A stretch of 64,000 nt of DNA from Anoxybacillus amylolyticus. GTDB taxonomy: Bacteria; Bacillota; Bacilli; Bacillales; Anoxybacillaceae. The notes under the pieces were generated by a model, which saw only the letters and a program-made list of their open reading frames with translations, searched no databases and was not told where the DNA came from. The stretch lies in assembly GCF_001634285.1 (NCBI RefSeq), contig NZ_CP015438.1, positions 368,501-432,500 of the forward strand, written 5' to 3'. Each line of letters starts with the position of its first letter. The stretch's first letter is position 1. Below are positions 1-10,082 of the stretch, in pieces. The position numbers and the translations under genes are program-made.

Positions 1-266
1 CGAAAGATGGAGAAATTATGGCGAAAGTGCCACGCATTATTAAAGCGCCACCAGGGGAGGCGTTCGTCCGCATCGAATCGCCGCGTGGCGAAATAGGTTG
101 CTATATTGCGAGCGACGGAAAAAAAGAGCCGTACCGCTTGAAGTTCCGTCGGCCATCGTTTTATAACTTGCAAATACTCCCGAAATTATTACAAGGTGAA
201 AATATTGCGAACTTAATTGCGATTCTTGGGGCGATTGATATTGTGCTCGGGGAGGTAGATGGTTGA
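1..266 (+). CDS. nuoD: NADH-quinone oxidoreductase subunit D, C-terminal fragment
   Basis: This is the 3' end of a gene cut by the window edge. The visible 87 or so residues carry the typical NuoD C-terminus, running from PRIIKAPPGEAFVRIESPRGE to GAIDIVLGEVDG. NuoD is the 49-kDa-type peripheral subunit of complex I that lines the quinone pocket together with NuoB and NuoH. The stop codon overlaps the start of nuoH (TGATG), so the two are translationally coupled. The ATG at 18 lies inside the gene and is not a start. Identity is supported by the C-terminal sequence and by seven nuo genes following in canonical order. Confidence 0.93.
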   Translation, partial: KDGEIMAKVPRIIKAPPGEAFVRIESPRGEIGCYIASDGKKEPYRLKFRRPSFYNLQILPKLLQGENIANLIAILGAIDIVLGEVDG

Positions 267-1264
267 TGGAACAATTGTTGCACTCGGCGCCGAGTTGGAC
301 GAATGTGGCGATCTTTTTTGGCCTTGGGACGCTGTTGTTGCTTGTTGTGTTAGGGTTTGTGACGTACGGCATTTTGGCAGAACGGAAAGTGATGGGCTTT
401 ATGCAAGGGCGGATCGGTCCGAACCAAGTCGGCGGACGGTGGGGGCTGTTGCAGACGGTCGCAGACGTCTTAAAGCTTTTATTAAAGGAAGATACGATTC
501 CGAAAGCGGCCGATAAACCGTTATTTATTATCGCACCAGTCATTGCGTTCGCGCCGGCGTTTATGGTGTTGGCGACGCTGCCGTTTACAGATGCATTGCA
601 GTTTGCCGATATTGGCGTTGGGTTGCTTTATTATATCGCTGTATCTGGGTTGACAACGGTTGGAGTGGTGACGGGTGCATGGGCGTCCAACAACAAATAC
701 GCACTTCTTGGCGGCATGCGGGCGGCAGCGCAAATGATTTCGTACGAAATTCCGCTCGTTATGTCCGTGCTCGGCGTTATTCTATTAACCGGAAGTTTAA
801 ATTTAAACGACATCGTCGAAGCGCAAAAACACGTATGGTACATTTTCGTGCAGCCCATTGGCTTTCTTGTCTTTTTAGTCGCAGCGGTTGCAGAGTTAAA
901 CCGGACGCCGTTTGACCTTCCGGAAGCAGAGTCGGAACTTGTCGCTGGCTTTCATGTCGAATATTCCGGCTTTCGCTGGGCGTTTTTTATGCTTGCGGAA
1001 TACGTCTATTTCTTTGCGATGGCGACGCTCACGACCGTTCTCTTTTTAGGCGGCTGGCAGCCGGTCACGTTCCTTGGCTTTATTCCAGGAGCCGTTTGGT
1101 TCTCGTTAAAATTTAGCCTTGTTGTCTTCGTGCTCATTTGGTTCCGTTCGACGTTCCCACGGTTGCGTGCCGATCAGTTAATGGAATTCGGATGGAAGGT
1201 ATTGCTTCCAGTCGCATTGGTCAATATTTTTCTTACAGCACTTATTAAAAGCGTATTCTTTTAA
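266..1264 (+). CDS. nuoH: NADH-quinone oxidoreductase subunit H
   Basis: NuoH (332 aa) is the membrane subunit that joins the quinone site of the peripheral arm to the proton-pumping membrane arm. It shows about eight hydrophobic segments. It also has the diagnostic loops RKVMGFMQGRIGPNQVG near residue 42 and NRTPFDLPEAESELVAGFH near 215, whose acidic residues belong to the quinone chamber. I chose the ATG at 266 over the in-frame TTG at 263 because it overlaps the nuoD stop and lies about 10 nt after GGGGAGG. The length is normal for the family. Confidence 0.95.
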   Translation: MEQLLHSAPSWTNVAIFFGLGTLLLLVVLGFVTYGILAERKVMGFMQGRIGPNQVGGRWGLLQTVADVLKLLLKEDTIPKAADKPLFIIAPVIAFAPAFMVLATLPFTDALQFADIGVGLLYYIAVSGLTTVGVVTGAWASNNKYALLGGMRAAAQMISYEIPLVMSVLGVILLTGSLNLNDIVEAQKHVWYIFVQPIGFLVFLVAAVAELNRTPFDLPEAESELVAGFHVEYSGFRWAFFMLAEYVYFFAMATLTTVLFLGGWQPVTFLGFIPGAVWFSLKFSLVVFVLIWFRSTFPRLRADQLMEFGWKVLLPVALVNIFLTALIKSVFF

Positions 1265-1279
1265 AAAGGGGGGAATATC

Positions 1280-1699
1280 GTGCTCGGCTTAGCGAAAGGG
1301 TTAAAGTACACCCTCAAAAACTTAACGAAACAAAAAGTCACCTACGACTATCCGAACGAGCCGCTCGCGCTTCCGGACCGGTTTCGCGGAATTCAAAAAT
1401 TTTATCCGGAAAAATGCATCGTCTGTAACCAATGTGCGACGATTTGCCCGACAAACTGTATTCAGCTGACCGGCAAAAAACATCCCGATCCGACGAAAAA
1501 AGGGAAAATCATTGACACGTACGACATCAATTTCGAAATTTGCATTTTGTGCGATCTTTGTACGGAAGTATGTCCGACCGAAGCAATCGTCATGACGAAC
1601 AACTTCGAGTTGGCGGAATATAGCCGCGATGCCCTATTTAAAAACTTAGAATGGCTGGACGAAAATGATACGAATGTGCGAAAGGGGAATAAACCGTGA
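1280..1699 (+). CDS. nuoI: NADH-quinone oxidoreductase subunit I (2x4Fe-4S)
   Basis: NuoI (139 aa) is the ferredoxin-like subunit that passes electrons through clusters N6a and N6b toward the quinone. Two complete cysteine motifs are visible, CIVCNQCATICP (about residue 49) and CILCDLCTEVCP (about residue 94). The GTG start at 1280 follows an AAAAAGGGGGG ribosome-binding site. The 3' end overlaps the GTG start of nuoJ by 4 nt. The short form without extra extensions is usual in Bacillus-type complex I. Confidence 0.95.
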   Translation: MLGLAKGLKYTLKNLTKQKVTYDYPNEPLALPDRFRGIQKFYPEKCIVCNQCATICPTNCIQLTGKKHPDPTKKGKIIDTYDINFEICILCDLCTEVCPTEAIVMTNNFELAEYSRDALFKNLEWLDENDTNVRKGNKP

Positions 1700-2205
1700 G
1701 CGGAGAATATGTCGCGTTTTTAGGGCTCGCATTAGTTGCGATTGCCGGCGGTGTCCTTATGTTGAACACGACGAAAGTCATGCATATGTTCGTGTCGCTC
1801 GTGTTTACGTTTGTCAGCATCGCCGGGGTGTATGTGCTATTGTCGGCAGAGTTTGTCGCTGCGGTGCAAGTGTTAATTTATTCAGGCGCGATTACGATTA
1901 TTATGCTATTTGGCATTATGTTAACCCGCCCGAAAGAAGATGGAAGATCGACAACAGGCGGATTTGTGCGGAAGTCGCTCACTGCGTTGGCAGTATTGGC
2001 GTTTGGTGCCTCGGTGTATCTTGGTATTTATCGTTTAGACTTCGGTGAACAAGCGATGCATCTCCATGAAAAAAACACGGAACAAATCGGGGTTGCGCTT
2101 TATTCGAACTATCTTATTCCATTTGAAATTACATCGGTTCTTTTACTTGTAGCACTCGTCGGAGCAATTGTGCTAGCGAAAAAAGAAGACGAGGGGGAGA
2201 GATGA
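1696..2205 (+). CDS. nuoJ: NADH-quinone oxidoreductase subunit J
   Basis: NuoJ (169 aa) is a five-helix membrane subunit next to NuoK and NuoH. The segment [19 protein letters not shown] around residues 57-75 is the family's conserved helix 3. A charged C-terminus (AKKEDEGER) follows the last helix. It starts with GTG inside the nuoI stop region and ends in an overlap with nuoK, so the nuoIJK block is tightly coupled. Confidence 0.94.
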   Translation: MSGEYVAFLGLALVAIAGGVLMLNTTKVMHMFVSLVFTFVSIAGVYVLLSAEFVAAVQVLIYSGAITIIMLFGIMLTRPKEDGRSTTGGFVRKSLTALAVLAFGASVYLGIYRLDFGEQAMHLHEKNTEQIGVALYSNYLIPFEITSVLLLVALVGAIVLAKKEDEGER

Positions 2206-2519
2206 TGAGTACCGTTCCAATGTCAGCTTACCTTGTATTAGCGTTAATGCTATTTTGTATCGGATTGTACGGGGCATTGACGAAACGAAACACGGTCATT
2301 GTGCTCATCTGCATTGAATTAATGCTCAATGCCGTTAATATTAACCTCGTCGCCTTCAGTAAATACGGTGTCCATCCAAGTATTACAGGGCAAATTTTCT
2401 CGCTTTTTACGATTACGGTTGCTGCGGCGGAAGCGGCCGTGGGGCTGGCGATTTTAATGGCGCTATATCGCAATAAAAAAACAGTGGACATCGACGACAT
2501 CGATTCGTTGAAGCACTAA
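2205..2519 (+). CDS. nuoK: NADH-quinone oxidoreductase subunit K
   Basis: NuoK (104 aa, MrpC-like) has three transmembrane helices. The conserved membrane glutamates used in proton transfer are visible in [17 protein letters not shown] (about residue 38) and in [16 protein letters not shown] (about residue 72). Two adjacent ATG codons, 2202 and 2205, are possible starts. The second is better spaced (5 nt) from AGGGGGAG and overlaps the nuoJ stop. It belongs to the continuous nuo operon. Confidence 0.93.
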   Translation: MSTVPMSAYLVLALMLFCIGLYGALTKRNTVIVLICIELMLNAVNINLVAFSKYGVHPSITGQIFSLFTITVAAAEAAVGLAILMALYRNKKTVDIDDIDSLKH

Positions 2520-2589
2520 TTGGACAATTCAAAGGTTGAAAATGACAGAGGGCGAATGGCCCTTTGACAAAAAGGGGATAGTGATATTC

Positions 2590-4440
2590 ATGATGGAAAA
2601 TGCTTGGATTATACCGCTTTTTCCGCTTCTTTCCTTTTTGCTGTTGCTTGTCGTCGGAAAACGGCTGAAAGAAGCAAGCGCCTATGTTGGCATGGCGGCG
2701 ACGTTCCTTTCGTTCCTCGTCGCAGTCGCAGTGCTGTTTGCGCGCTTCCATGAACCGACGTACGAAGCGAAGCACGTTTGGTTTACAATCGGCAAGATGG
2801 ACATAACGGCTGGCTTTGCCGTCACTCCGTTAAACGCGCTTATGCTTGTCGTCGTTTCGCTCGTCAGCTTTCTTGTACATATGTACTCGAAAGGGTATAT
2901 GCACGGGGATGAGCGGTTCCCAGTGTTTTACGCCTATTTAGGATTGTTTACGTTTGCGATGCTCGGTCTTGTTCTCTCCGCCAACTTATTGCAAACGTAC
3001 ATTTTCTGGGAACTAGTCGGGCTTGGTTCTTTCCTTTTGATCGGATTTTACTTTTATAAGGAAGAAGCGAAAGCTGCTGCAAAAAAAGCGTTTATTATGA
3101 CGCGCATCGGCGATGTTGGGTTATTAATTGGCATGAGTTTGTTGTTTTGGCAAACGAAAAGCTTCCAATATAGCGACATTTTTGCCGCGCTTCATGCTGG
3201 GAAAATATCGGGTACGCTTGTTACGATTTCGGCGATTCTTATTTTCGTCGGAGCGGTCGGCAAATCCGGGCAATTCCCGCTTCATACGTGGCTTCCAGAC
3301 GCGATGGAAGGCCCGACGCCCGTATCGGCGCTTATCCACGCGGCGACGATGGTGGCGGCAGGGGTATATTTAGTCGCATCGCTTTTTCCGCTATACGAAG
3401 CGAGCGAAACGGCGATGTTGACCGTTGCGGTTATCGGCGGGTTTACGGCGGTTTTTGCGGCGTCGATTGGCTTAGTGCAGACAGATATTAAACGGGTGTT
3501 GGCGTACTCTACCGTCAGCCAGCTCGGCTATATGATGCTTGCCCTTGGAGCTGGTGGGTATGTCGCAGGAATTTTCCACTTAACGACGCACGCCTTTTTT
3601 AAAGCACTTCTCTTTTTAGCAGCCGGAAGTGTCATTCATGCTGTCCATACACAAGATATTGAGAAAATGGGCGGACTTTGGCGCAAAATGCCGTTGACCG
3701 CGCCGCTATTTCTCATCGGTACGTTAGCGATTAGCGGCGTTCCGCTTTTATCGGGCTTTTTCAGTAAAGACGAAATTTTAGTTGCCGTTTGGCAGCACGG
3801 GCATCCGGTATTGTTCTGGCTTGCGGTTATTGCCGCGTTTTTCACGGCATTTTATATGTTCCGTCTCTTTTTCCTCGTCTTTGGCGGAAACGTGCGCGGG
3901 GAAGCGCATGAGGTGCATGAGTCGCCAGCAGTGATGACCGTACCGATGATCGTGCTTGGTGTGTTAGCCGTTGTCGCAGGGTATATCAACACGCCATGGT
4001 TCGGGACGTTTTTAGGCGATTTCCTTACTGGGGAGTCTGGACATGAAGATGCACCAGCGTGGATTATGGTTGTAGCGACTGCGATATCGCTTGCGGGTAT
4101 TTTCTTGGCGTGGCTGATGTACGGGAAAAAGTCGCTTGCTCGCGATTGGCTTAGCGCAAGAATGCCAATGATGTACCAAGTGCTATGGAATAAATATTAC
4201 GTGGATGAACTTTATACGATTACAGTCGGCTATGCGACGAAAGTGTTCAGCTTATTTTTGCAATATATCGACCGCTTTCTCGTTGAAGGCTTGGCCAACT
4301 TGCTAGCAGCGTTTGTGAAAGCGATGGGAACGATCGGATCTAGACTACAAAACGGCCAAGTCCAAATGTACGGTGCGGTGACCGTTATCGGTCTGACGAT
4401 TCTTGTCGTCATTCTTGCGTTCACAGGGGGGTATTTATAA
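2590..4440 (+). CDS. nuoL: NADH-quinone oxidoreductase subunit L
   Basis: NuoL (616 aa) is the distal antiporter-like proton pump of complex I, with about 16 helices and a long C-terminal lateral helix. Visible family motifs include FWELVGLGSFLLIGFYF (helix 5 glutamate), GAVGKSGQFPLHTWLPDAM with the pump lysine, and GPTPVSALIHAATMVAAG. The open frame continues upstream to 2536. The tandem ATG at 2590/2593 is preferred because AAAAGGGGATA precedes it at the right distance and the protein then begins directly with its first membrane helix. The stop overlaps nuoM by one base. Confidence 0.94.
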   Translation: MMENAWIIPLFPLLSFLLLLVVGKRLKEASAYVGMAATFLSFLVAVAVLFARFHEPTYEAKHVWFTIGKMDITAGFAVTPLNALMLVVVSLVSFLVHMYSKGYMHGDERFPVFYAYLGLFTFAMLGLVLSANLLQTYIFWELVGLGSFLLIGFYFYKEEAKAAAKKAFIMTRIGDVGLLIGMSLLFWQTKSFQYSDIFAALHAGKISGTLVTISAILIFVGAVGKSGQFPLHTWLPDAMEGPTPVSALIHAATMVAAGVYLVASLFPLYEASETAMLTVAVIGGFTAVFAASIGLVQTDIKRVLAYSTVSQLGYMMLALGAGGYVAGIFHLTTHAFFKALLFLAAGSVIHAVHTQDIEKMGGLWRKMPLTAPLFLIGTLAISGVPLLSGFFSKDEILVAVWQHGHPVLFWLAVIAAFFTAFYMFRLFFLVFGGNVRGEAHEVHESPAVMTVPMIVLGVLAVVAGYINTPWFGTFLGDFLTGESGHEDAPAWIMVVATAISLAGIFLAWLMYGKKSLARDWLSARMPMMYQVLWNKYYVDELYTITVGYATKVFSLFLQYIDRFLVEGLANLLAAFVKAMGTIGSRLQNGQVQMYGAVTVIGLTILVVILAFTGGYL

Positions 4441-5966
4441 TGCATGACACGTATTTTCTTTCGTTGCTCGTTTTCTCCCCGCTGCTCGGTATCGGATTGT
4501 TAGCATTTGTGCCAAAAACACAAGAGCAGACGATTAAATTACTTGGCTTTTTGGCGACGCTTCCGTCGCTTCTGTTAGCGCTGTTTGCGTTTAGTCAATA
4601 TTTGCGAGGCTATGACCTTAGCCGGCTGTCGGAAAAACATGCGTGGCTTCAGTTTGGAAACTATTCGTTTTTACCGAAATCTGCCTACGCAATTCCATAC
4701 GAATTGACAGTCGACGGCTTTGCCCTTGTCATGATTGTTCTTACGGCATTGTTGGCGACGCTCGCTGCGATTGCTTCCATTCATATTAAAAAAGAATGGA
4801 AAGGGTATTTCATGCTGTTTTTGCTGCTGGAGATCGGGATGCTTGGCGTATTTGTGGCCGGAAATCTCTTCTTGTTCTTCCTTTTCTTCGAAATTACGCT
4901 CGTTCCGATGTTTTTCCTAATCGGAAAATGGGGCTATTTCGAAAAAGAAAAAGCGGCATACAGCTACTTGTTGTATAACGGAATCGGGTCAGCGATTTTA
5001 TTGCTTGTCATTTTAATCTTATTTGCTCGTACTGGCACGTCCAATATTGCGGCATTGCAAGACATGTTGCGCGGCGGCGAAGGAGCTTCGCAAATGCTTG
5101 CGCCACTCTCGAATGATTTACGGTACGGCTTATTTATCGCCTTGCTTATTGCGTTCGGGGTGAAGCTACCGATTGTGCCGCTTCATAGCTGGATGTTGCG
5201 CGTGCACGTGCAGGCGCCGCCATCAATTGTTATGTTGCATTCGGGTGTGCTATTGAAAATCGGGGCGTTCGGTTTAATTCGGTTTGGCATGGGCTTATTC
5301 CCAGAGCAGTTTGAACGCTTTGCGACGTTCATCGCCATTTTAGGGGTCATTAACTTATTGTACGGAGCGTTTCTTGCGTTCGTCCAAGAGGATTTTAAAA
5401 TGGTCTTGGCGTATTCAAGTATTTCCCATATGGGAATTGTGTTGATTGGTCTTGGGGCGTTAAATGAAGCAGGCATTCAAGGAGCGATTTTCCAAGTTGT
5501 TTCGCACGGGTTAATTTCTGCGCTATTGTTCTTGCTTGTTAGCATTATGTATGAGCGCGTGCAGACCACGATGCTTAACCGCTTAGGTGGGCTTTCGAAA
5601 GCGATGCCGCTTGTTTCAGGATTTCTATTGGCAGGAGCGATGGCGTCGTTAGGTTTGCCAGGCATGTCTGGGTTTATTAGCGAATTCACGGCTTTTTTAG
5701 GTTTGTTTAAAACAAATCCGGCACTTGCGGCGGTCGGGACGCTCGGTATTATTATGACGGCGGTGTATTTATTGCGGGCGGTATTGAATATGACGTACGG
5801 TGCTACAGCGCGCGGGGTGGCGGAAGTAGCAGATATAAGTGCAGTAGAATTAGTTCCGGTTCTCGTTTTAATCGGCTGCATCGTTTTCATTGGCGTCTAT
5901 CCGCAAATGCTTGCGGAACCGCTCGCTGCGACGATTCAAATGATGATGAACGGGTTAGGAGGGTAA
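4440..5966 (+). CDS. nuoM: NADH-quinone oxidoreductase subunit M
   Basis: NuoM (508 aa) is the second antiporter-like proton channel. It has the helix-5 motif FFEITLVPMFFLIGKWG, the pump lysine in AFGVKLPIVPLHSWMLRVHVQAPPS, and SGVLLKIGAFGLIRFG further on. The ATG overlaps the nuoL stop (TAATG). A row of about 14 hydrophobic segments spans the protein, as expected. It is part of the operon, with a 4-nt gap to nuoN. Confidence 0.94.
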   Translation: MHDTYFLSLLVFSPLLGIGLLAFVPKTQEQTIKLLGFLATLPSLLLALFAFSQYLRGYDLSRLSEKHAWLQFGNYSFLPKSAYAIPYELTVDGFALVMIVLTALLATLAAIASIHIKKEWKGYFMLFLLLEIGMLGVFVAGNLFLFFLFFEITLVPMFFLIGKWGYFEKEKAAYSYLLYNGIGSAILLLVILILFARTGTSNIAALQDMLRGGEGASQMLAPLSNDLRYGLFIALLIAFGVKLPIVPLHSWMLRVHVQAPPSIVMLHSGVLLKIGAFGLIRFGMGLFPEQFERFATFIAILGVINLLYGAFLAFVQEDFKMVLAYSSISHMGIVLIGLGALNEAGIQGAIFQVVSHGLISALLFLLVSIMYERVQTTMLNRLGGLSKAMPLVSGFLLAGAMASLGLPGMSGFISEFTAFLGLFKTNPALAAVGTLGIIMTAVYLLRAVLNMTYGATARGVAEVADISAVELVPVLVLIGCIVFIGVYPQMLAEPLAATIQMMMNGLGG

Positions 5967-5970
5967 GCGC

Positions 5971-7479
5971 ATGACATGGGAAACGTTATTGCATTATAAA
6001 TGGGGAGTGATGGCGCCCGAATTTATCATTCTCGGCGTTGCGACTGCGCTCTCGCTCATCGACCTGTTCATGCCAAATCGCCAAAGCCGTCGTCCGCTTG
6101 GATGGTTTGCCGTCGCTGGGGTCATTGTCGCGATTGTTTCGCTTGTTGGGCTGTTATCGGTCGATACGACATCGATTTTACATGATACGTTCCGGCTTGA
6201 TGCGTTCGGAAAAGCGTTTAAGCTGTTACTATTGGGAGGAGCCGCACTTGTATTGTTGCTTTCGCTTGACTATTGTCCGAAAGAAGGCATGAAATACGAA
6301 GGCGAGTTTTACTACTTATTTTTGACCGCGCTTCTTGGGGCGATGGTGATGACATCAAGCGGTGATTTAATTACGCTGTTTGTCGGCTTGGAGTTGTTGT
6401 CGATTTCTTCTTACATTTTAGCTGGTTTGCGGAAAACAAATTCGCTGTCGAACGAATCGGCAATGAAATATGTCATTAGCGGTGGGATTTCGACGGCGAT
6501 TACGCTATTTGGAATGAGCTATGTGTTTGGCTTGACCGGCTCGACGAATTTGAAAAAAATTGCGATGCAGCTAAGCACATTGCAAGATAGCGGGCATCAA
6601 TATGTGTTGGCATTGGCGTTTTTGCTTATGCTTGTCGGCTTGTCGTTTAAATTAGCGTCCGCACCGTTCCATATGTGGGCACCAGACGTCTACCAAGGCG
6701 CACCGACGCCGGTGACCGCTTTTTTAAGCGTTGTATCGAAAACGGCAGGCTTTGTCATCGTGCTTCGTTTGTTTATTTCGATTTTTGCAGCGGCGTTATC
6801 GCAAGGAGACGAACCGTCATCGATGCTGTTATCGATGCAAGACTATATCGCCTTTTTAGCGGGTGCTACGATGGTTATTGGAAATACGGTGGCGCTAAAA
6901 CAGCGGAACGTAAAACGACTATTCGCCTACTCAAGCATTGCCCATGCCGGCTATTTGTTAGTTGGTTTTGCATCGTTGTCGTTTGTGATGGTTGATTCGA
7001 TGTGGTTTTATTTAGCAGCGTATTTGTTCATGAATTTAGGGGCGTTTGCGATCTTGCAGACGGTCACCGACCAAAGTGGCTCCGAAGACATCAGCCAATT
7101 TGCAGGGCTTTATCGCCGCAATCCACTGTTAGCGATCATGATGGGCGTGTTCTTACTATCGCTTGCCGGCATTCCAGGGACAGCGGGATTTATCGGAAAA
7201 GCGCACATCTTTTTAGGGGCGTTCGCTACCGAGCCGGCGCATTACGTGCTAGCGGCAGTGATGATTGCAACAACCGTCGTATCGTACGTCTATTATTTCG
7301 GATTGTTTACGCAAATCTTCTTCCGTCCGGCAGCGCATCACGAGTCGTTTAGCGTGCCGATTGGAGCAACGATTGTCATTGCAGTTTGTGCGTTTGGCAC
7401 GCTTCTTTTCGGGATGATGCCGGGATGGTTGTATGCATTTTTAGACAAGTTTCATCACTTTAGCGATTTCCTTCGCTAA
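5971..7479 (+). CDS. nuoN: NADH-quinone oxidoreductase subunit N
   Basis: NuoN (502 aa) is the third antiporter-like channel, and here the last gene of the operon. Recognisable segments are GLELLSISSYILAGLRKTN with the helix glutamate, LVGLSFKLASAPFHMWAPD with the pump lysine, and YQGAPTPVTAFLSVVSKTAGF. The ATG follows GGAGGGTAAGC. A strong hairpin terminator starts five bases after the stop. Genes for NuoE, F and G are not in the visible part, which fits the 11-gene Bacillus arrangement (nuoABCD-HIJKLMN), although the upstream end is outside the window. Confidence 0.94.
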   Translation: MTWETLLHYKWGVMAPEFIILGVATALSLIDLFMPNRQSRRPLGWFAVAGVIVAIVSLVGLLSVDTTSILHDTFRLDAFGKAFKLLLLGGAALVLLLSLDYCPKEGMKYEGEFYYLFLTALLGAMVMTSSGDLITLFVGLELLSISSYILAGLRKTNSLSNESAMKYVISGGISTAITLFGMSYVFGLTGSTNLKKIAMQLSTLQDSGHQYVLALAFLLMLVGLSFKLASAPFHMWAPDVYQGAPTPVTAFLSVVSKTAGFVIVLRLFISIFAAALSQGDEPSSMLLSMQDYIAFLAGATMVIGNTVALKQRNVKRLFAYSSIAHAGYLLVGFASLSFVMVDSMWFYLAAYLFMNLGAFAILQTVTDQSGSEDISQFAGLYRRNPLLAIMMGVFLLSLAGIPGTAGFIGKAHIFLGAFATEPAHYVLAAVMIATTVVSYVYYFGLFTQIFFRPAAHHESFSVPIGATIVIAVCAFGTLLFGMMPGWLYAFLDKFHHFSDFLR

Positions 7480-7483
7480 CGCT

Positions 7484-7511
7484 AGAAGGGGGCTTCCCCC
7501 CTTCTTTTTTT
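7484..7511 (+). terminator. Rho-independent terminator of the nuo operon
   Basis: AGAAGGGGG and CCCCCCTTCT form a perfect G/C-rich stem around a CTT loop, followed directly by seven T. It lies five bases after the nuoN stop. Confidence 0.92.
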
Positions 7512-7542
7512 CATATTTCCCTTGAGGGAAGGAGGCAACGAC

Positions 7543-7782
7543 ATGACAGGAGTTGGACAACAAGCGCTCCTAAGTATTATTTCCCACCTTTTCTTTTTTG
7601 CGCTCACGTGGTGGACGTTGCAAGGCGTTCAGTTAGAGAAAATAATAAAACCAAACCGCATCTTGCAAGCACGCGTCTTTTATGTGTTGCTGACGATTGC
7701 GATTGGCTCTACTGTCAGCAACTTTTTCCTTGATTATTTTCTTTGGTCGAAACAATTGCCGTTTTTATTTCGGGGCGAATAA
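7543..7782 (+). CDS. ywzB: DUF1146 family small membrane protein YwzB
   Basis: This is a 79-residue protein with two hydrophobic segments (about residues 9-27 and 46-66) separated by a short polar stretch. The sequence and position fit DUF1146/YwzB, which in B. subtilis lies in the same stretch as ywmB and murAA downstream of the ATP synthase genes. The function is unknown. The ATG at 7543 follows GGAAGGAGG at 8 nt, which makes the in-frame TTG at 7522 unlikely. Family assignment rests on pattern plus synteny. Confidence 0.8.
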   Translation: MTGVGQQALLSIISHLFFFALTWWTLQGVQLEKIIKPNRILQARVFYVLLTIAIGSTVSNFFLDYFLWSKQLPFLFRGE

Positions 7783-7898
7783 TCGCTCCATTTTTTGTTA
7801 AAAAGAGAAACTTCCTCTTCGAATTTTGTCGAGCAGTTGCGCGTATGTTCGTTGCCAATGTGGCAACAATAACAGCTAAGGAGAGGAAGGGAAGAAAG

Positions 7899-8633
7899 AT
7901 GAAAAAAACGTGGATGGCAATGCTCATTTTTCTTATTTTCACGACTGGACATTTTAGCAAAGCACAAGAGACAGAACCGATAAAAGAGATAAAAACAATC
8001 GCTTCCGTATTGCAACAAAACGGCGCATCGATCAACGACTGGACCATTTACACAAGGGAGTATGCCCAAACAATCGAAAATCATTCCGATTTTGTGAAAA
8101 AAGTGGACGAATGGAAACGAACTTTTCCGATGTTTCAATGGACCATGGAAACAGATCGCCATGTTCAACGGGCGACAGGCAGTTATGTACATTCCTCGAT
8201 GCAAGAAAAAATTCAACTTGTCACTACCGTCGCAAACGAAAAGCCCCAAACGTACATCCTCTATGAATTAAAGGGATTTGGTTGGAGCGAAACCGTGCAG
8301 AAAAACATTGGTCAAATCATAAGCCAAAGGTCATCACAACTCTTGATGAAACAACCTGCATTTTTCTCTTGTGTAAAAGGGGAATTCAATGGTAAGATGA
8401 AAGGTGTTTTGTTAAAACAAGCTTACCATCTTTTACATGCATTCCACGCTGCGCCGATTGAGGCGCTTACGGAAGACGCGTTTGTTTCCGTTTCTGCATA
8501 TACTAGGCAGTGGGAGAACGTTCTTCCGACCAACACTCATCCAATGAACATTCAGCTTGCTTTACGAAAGACGGGATTGGGCGATCAAACGACCGTTGTG
8601 GTTGGAACCCCAATCATTACAATTGAATATTAA
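7899..8633 (+). CDS. ywmB: YwmB family (TATA-box-binding-like) secreted protein
   Basis: This 244-residue protein begins with a clear signal peptide ([22 protein letters not shown], cleavage near residue 22). The rest is polar and looks exported. Its place between ywzB and murA matches B. subtilis ywmB, whose family has a TBP-like fold and no known function. The frame is open upstream to 7743, but the ATG at 7899 has the ribosome site GAGAGGAAGGGAAG and starts the signal peptide. The C-terminal residues overlap nothing; murA begins 31 nt later. Confidence 0.8.
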   Translation: MKKTWMAMLIFLIFTTGHFSKAQETEPIKEIKTIASVLQQNGASINDWTIYTREYAQTIENHSDFVKKVDEWKRTFPMFQWTMETDRHVQRATGSYVHSSMQEKIQLVTTVANEKPQTYILYELKGFGWSETVQKNIGQIISQRSSQLLMKQPAFFSCVKGEFNGKMKGVLLKQAYHLLHAFHAAPIEALTEDAFVSVSAYTRQWENVLPTNTHPMNIQLALRKTGLGDQTTVVVGTPIITIEY

Positions 8634-8664
8634 TATAGAGAATTTGGACGCGGAGGGGAATACC

Positions 8665-9966
8665 TTGGAAAAAATCATCGTCCGTGGCGGAAACCGGTTA
8701 AACGGCACCGTGAAAGTCGAAGGAGCGAAAAATGCCGTTTTGCCTGTTATCGCCGCAACCTTATTAGCAAGTGAAGGAAAAAGTGTCATTCATGACGTTC
8801 CTGCTCTCTCCGATGTATATACAATTACGGAAGTATTGCGTTATTTAAACGCAGATGTTGTGATCGAAGGAAACCGCGTTGTTGTAGATGCATCCCGAGA
8901 GCTGAAATTAGAAGCCCCGTTTGAATACGTACGCAAAATGCGTGCCTCCGTTTTAGTGATGGGACCGTTGCTTGCGAGAAAAGGGCGCGCTCGTGTGGCG
9001 CTTCCAGGCGGCTGCGCGATTGGTTCGCGGCCAATTGACCAGCATTTAAAAGGGTTTGAAGCGATGGGCGCTTCGGTGAAAGTGGGCAATGGGTTCATTG
9101 ACGCCGAAGTGAACGGGCGGTTGCGCGGTGCGAAAATTTACCTTGATTTTCCAAGCGTCGGAGCGACGGAAAATATTATGATGGCGGCGGTGCTAGCGGA
9201 AGGAACGACCGTGATTGAAAACTGTGCAAAAGAGCCAGAAATTGTCGATTTGGCGAACTTTTTGAACAAAATGGGCGCGAAAGTGCGCGGTGCTGGAACA
9301 GGCACTATCCGCATTGAAGGTGTGCCGAACTTACGTGGTGCCGTGCATACGGTCATCCCCGATCGAATTGAAGCAGGGACGTTCATGGTCGCAGCGGCAA
9401 TTACAGGCGGAAACGTGCTTGTGCAAGGAGCTGTTCCAGAACATTTAAGTTCGCTCGTGGCGAAGCTGGAAGAAATGGGCGTCATCATTATCGAAGAAGA
9501 AAACGGTCTTCGAGTCATCGGTCCAGAAACATTAAAAGCGGTCGATATTAAAACGATGCCACATCCAGGGTTTCCGACTGATATGCAGTCACAAATGATG
9601 GCATTATTGTTAAAAGCAGAAGGAACAAGCATGATTACGGAAACGGTATTTGAAAACCGCTTTATGCACGTCGAAGAATTCCGCCGCATGAACGCCGATA
9701 TTAAAATTGAAGGGCGGTCGGTCATTATTAACGGTCCTTGCAATTTGCAAGGGGCGGAAGTGGCGGCTACCGATTTACGAGCCGCTGCCGCGTTAATTTT
9801 GGCGGGACTTGTCGCGGAAGGATATACGCGGGTGACGGAATTAAAACATTTAGACAGAGGCTACGTGCGCTTCCATGAAAAACTAGCGGCGCTTGGCGCA
9901 GACATTGAGCGCGTCCGCGAAGAAGAAACGGTATGGGAAGCGGCAAAAGTAACCGACCTCAACTAA
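8665..9966 (+). CDS. murA: UDP-N-acetylglucosamine 1-carboxyvinyltransferase MurA
   Basis: MurA (433 aa) catalyses the first committed step of peptidoglycan synthesis, adding enolpyruvate from PEP to UDP-GlcNAc in the cytoplasm. The sequence [21 protein letters not shown] at the start, the catalytic cysteine in [11 protein letters not shown] (Cys117) and [14 protein letters not shown] are typical. It is closest in appearance to the MurAA paralogue of bacilli. The start is TTG at 8665 with CGGAGGGGAA six nt upstream; the longer open frame from 8557 overlaps ywmB and is not needed. A hairpin terminator follows. Confidence 0.95.
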   Translation: MEKIIVRGGNRLNGTVKVEGAKNAVLPVIAATLLASEGKSVIHDVPALSDVYTITEVLRYLNADVVIEGNRVVVDASRELKLEAPFEYVRKMRASVLVMGPLLARKGRARVALPGGCAIGSRPIDQHLKGFEAMGASVKVGNGFIDAEVNGRLRGAKIYLDFPSVGATENIMMAAVLAEGTTVIENCAKEPEIVDLANFLNKMGAKVRGAGTGTIRIEGVPNLRGAVHTVIPDRIEAGTFMVAAAITGGNVLVQGAVPEHLSSLVAKLEEMGVIIIEEENGLRVIGPETLKAVDIKTMPHPGFPTDMQSQMMALLLKAEGTSMITETVFENRFMHVEEFRRMNADIKIEGRSVIINGPCNLQGAEVAATDLRAAAALILAGLVAEGYTRVTELKHLDRGYVRFHEKLAALGADIERVREEETVWEAAKVTDLN

Positions 9967-9971
9967 TGACG

Positions 9972-10020
9972 AAAGCGACTGTTCGTTGCAACCGCAGCGA
10001 AAGGTCGTTTTTTCTTTTTT
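9972..10020 (+). terminator. Terminator after murA
   Basis: AGCGACTGTTCGTTGC pairs imperfectly (a few G-U pairs) with GCAGCGAAAGGTCGTT across AACC. A run TTTTTTCTTTTTT follows. Confidence 0.8.
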
Positions 10021-10047
10021 ACAAAAATAGACAAGTTGTGATAAAAT
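10018..10047 (+). promoter_or_regulatory. Possible SigA promoter for the 84-bp-repeat gene
   Basis: TTTACA/TTACAA at 10018-10024 and TAAAAT at 10042-10047 are 17-18 nt apart and lie 36 nt before the ATG of the coiled-coil gene. The -10 is imperfect. Confidence 0.4.
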
Positions 10048-10082
10048 AAAAAGAAAAATGCCTATCGGAGAGGAGGGATTGG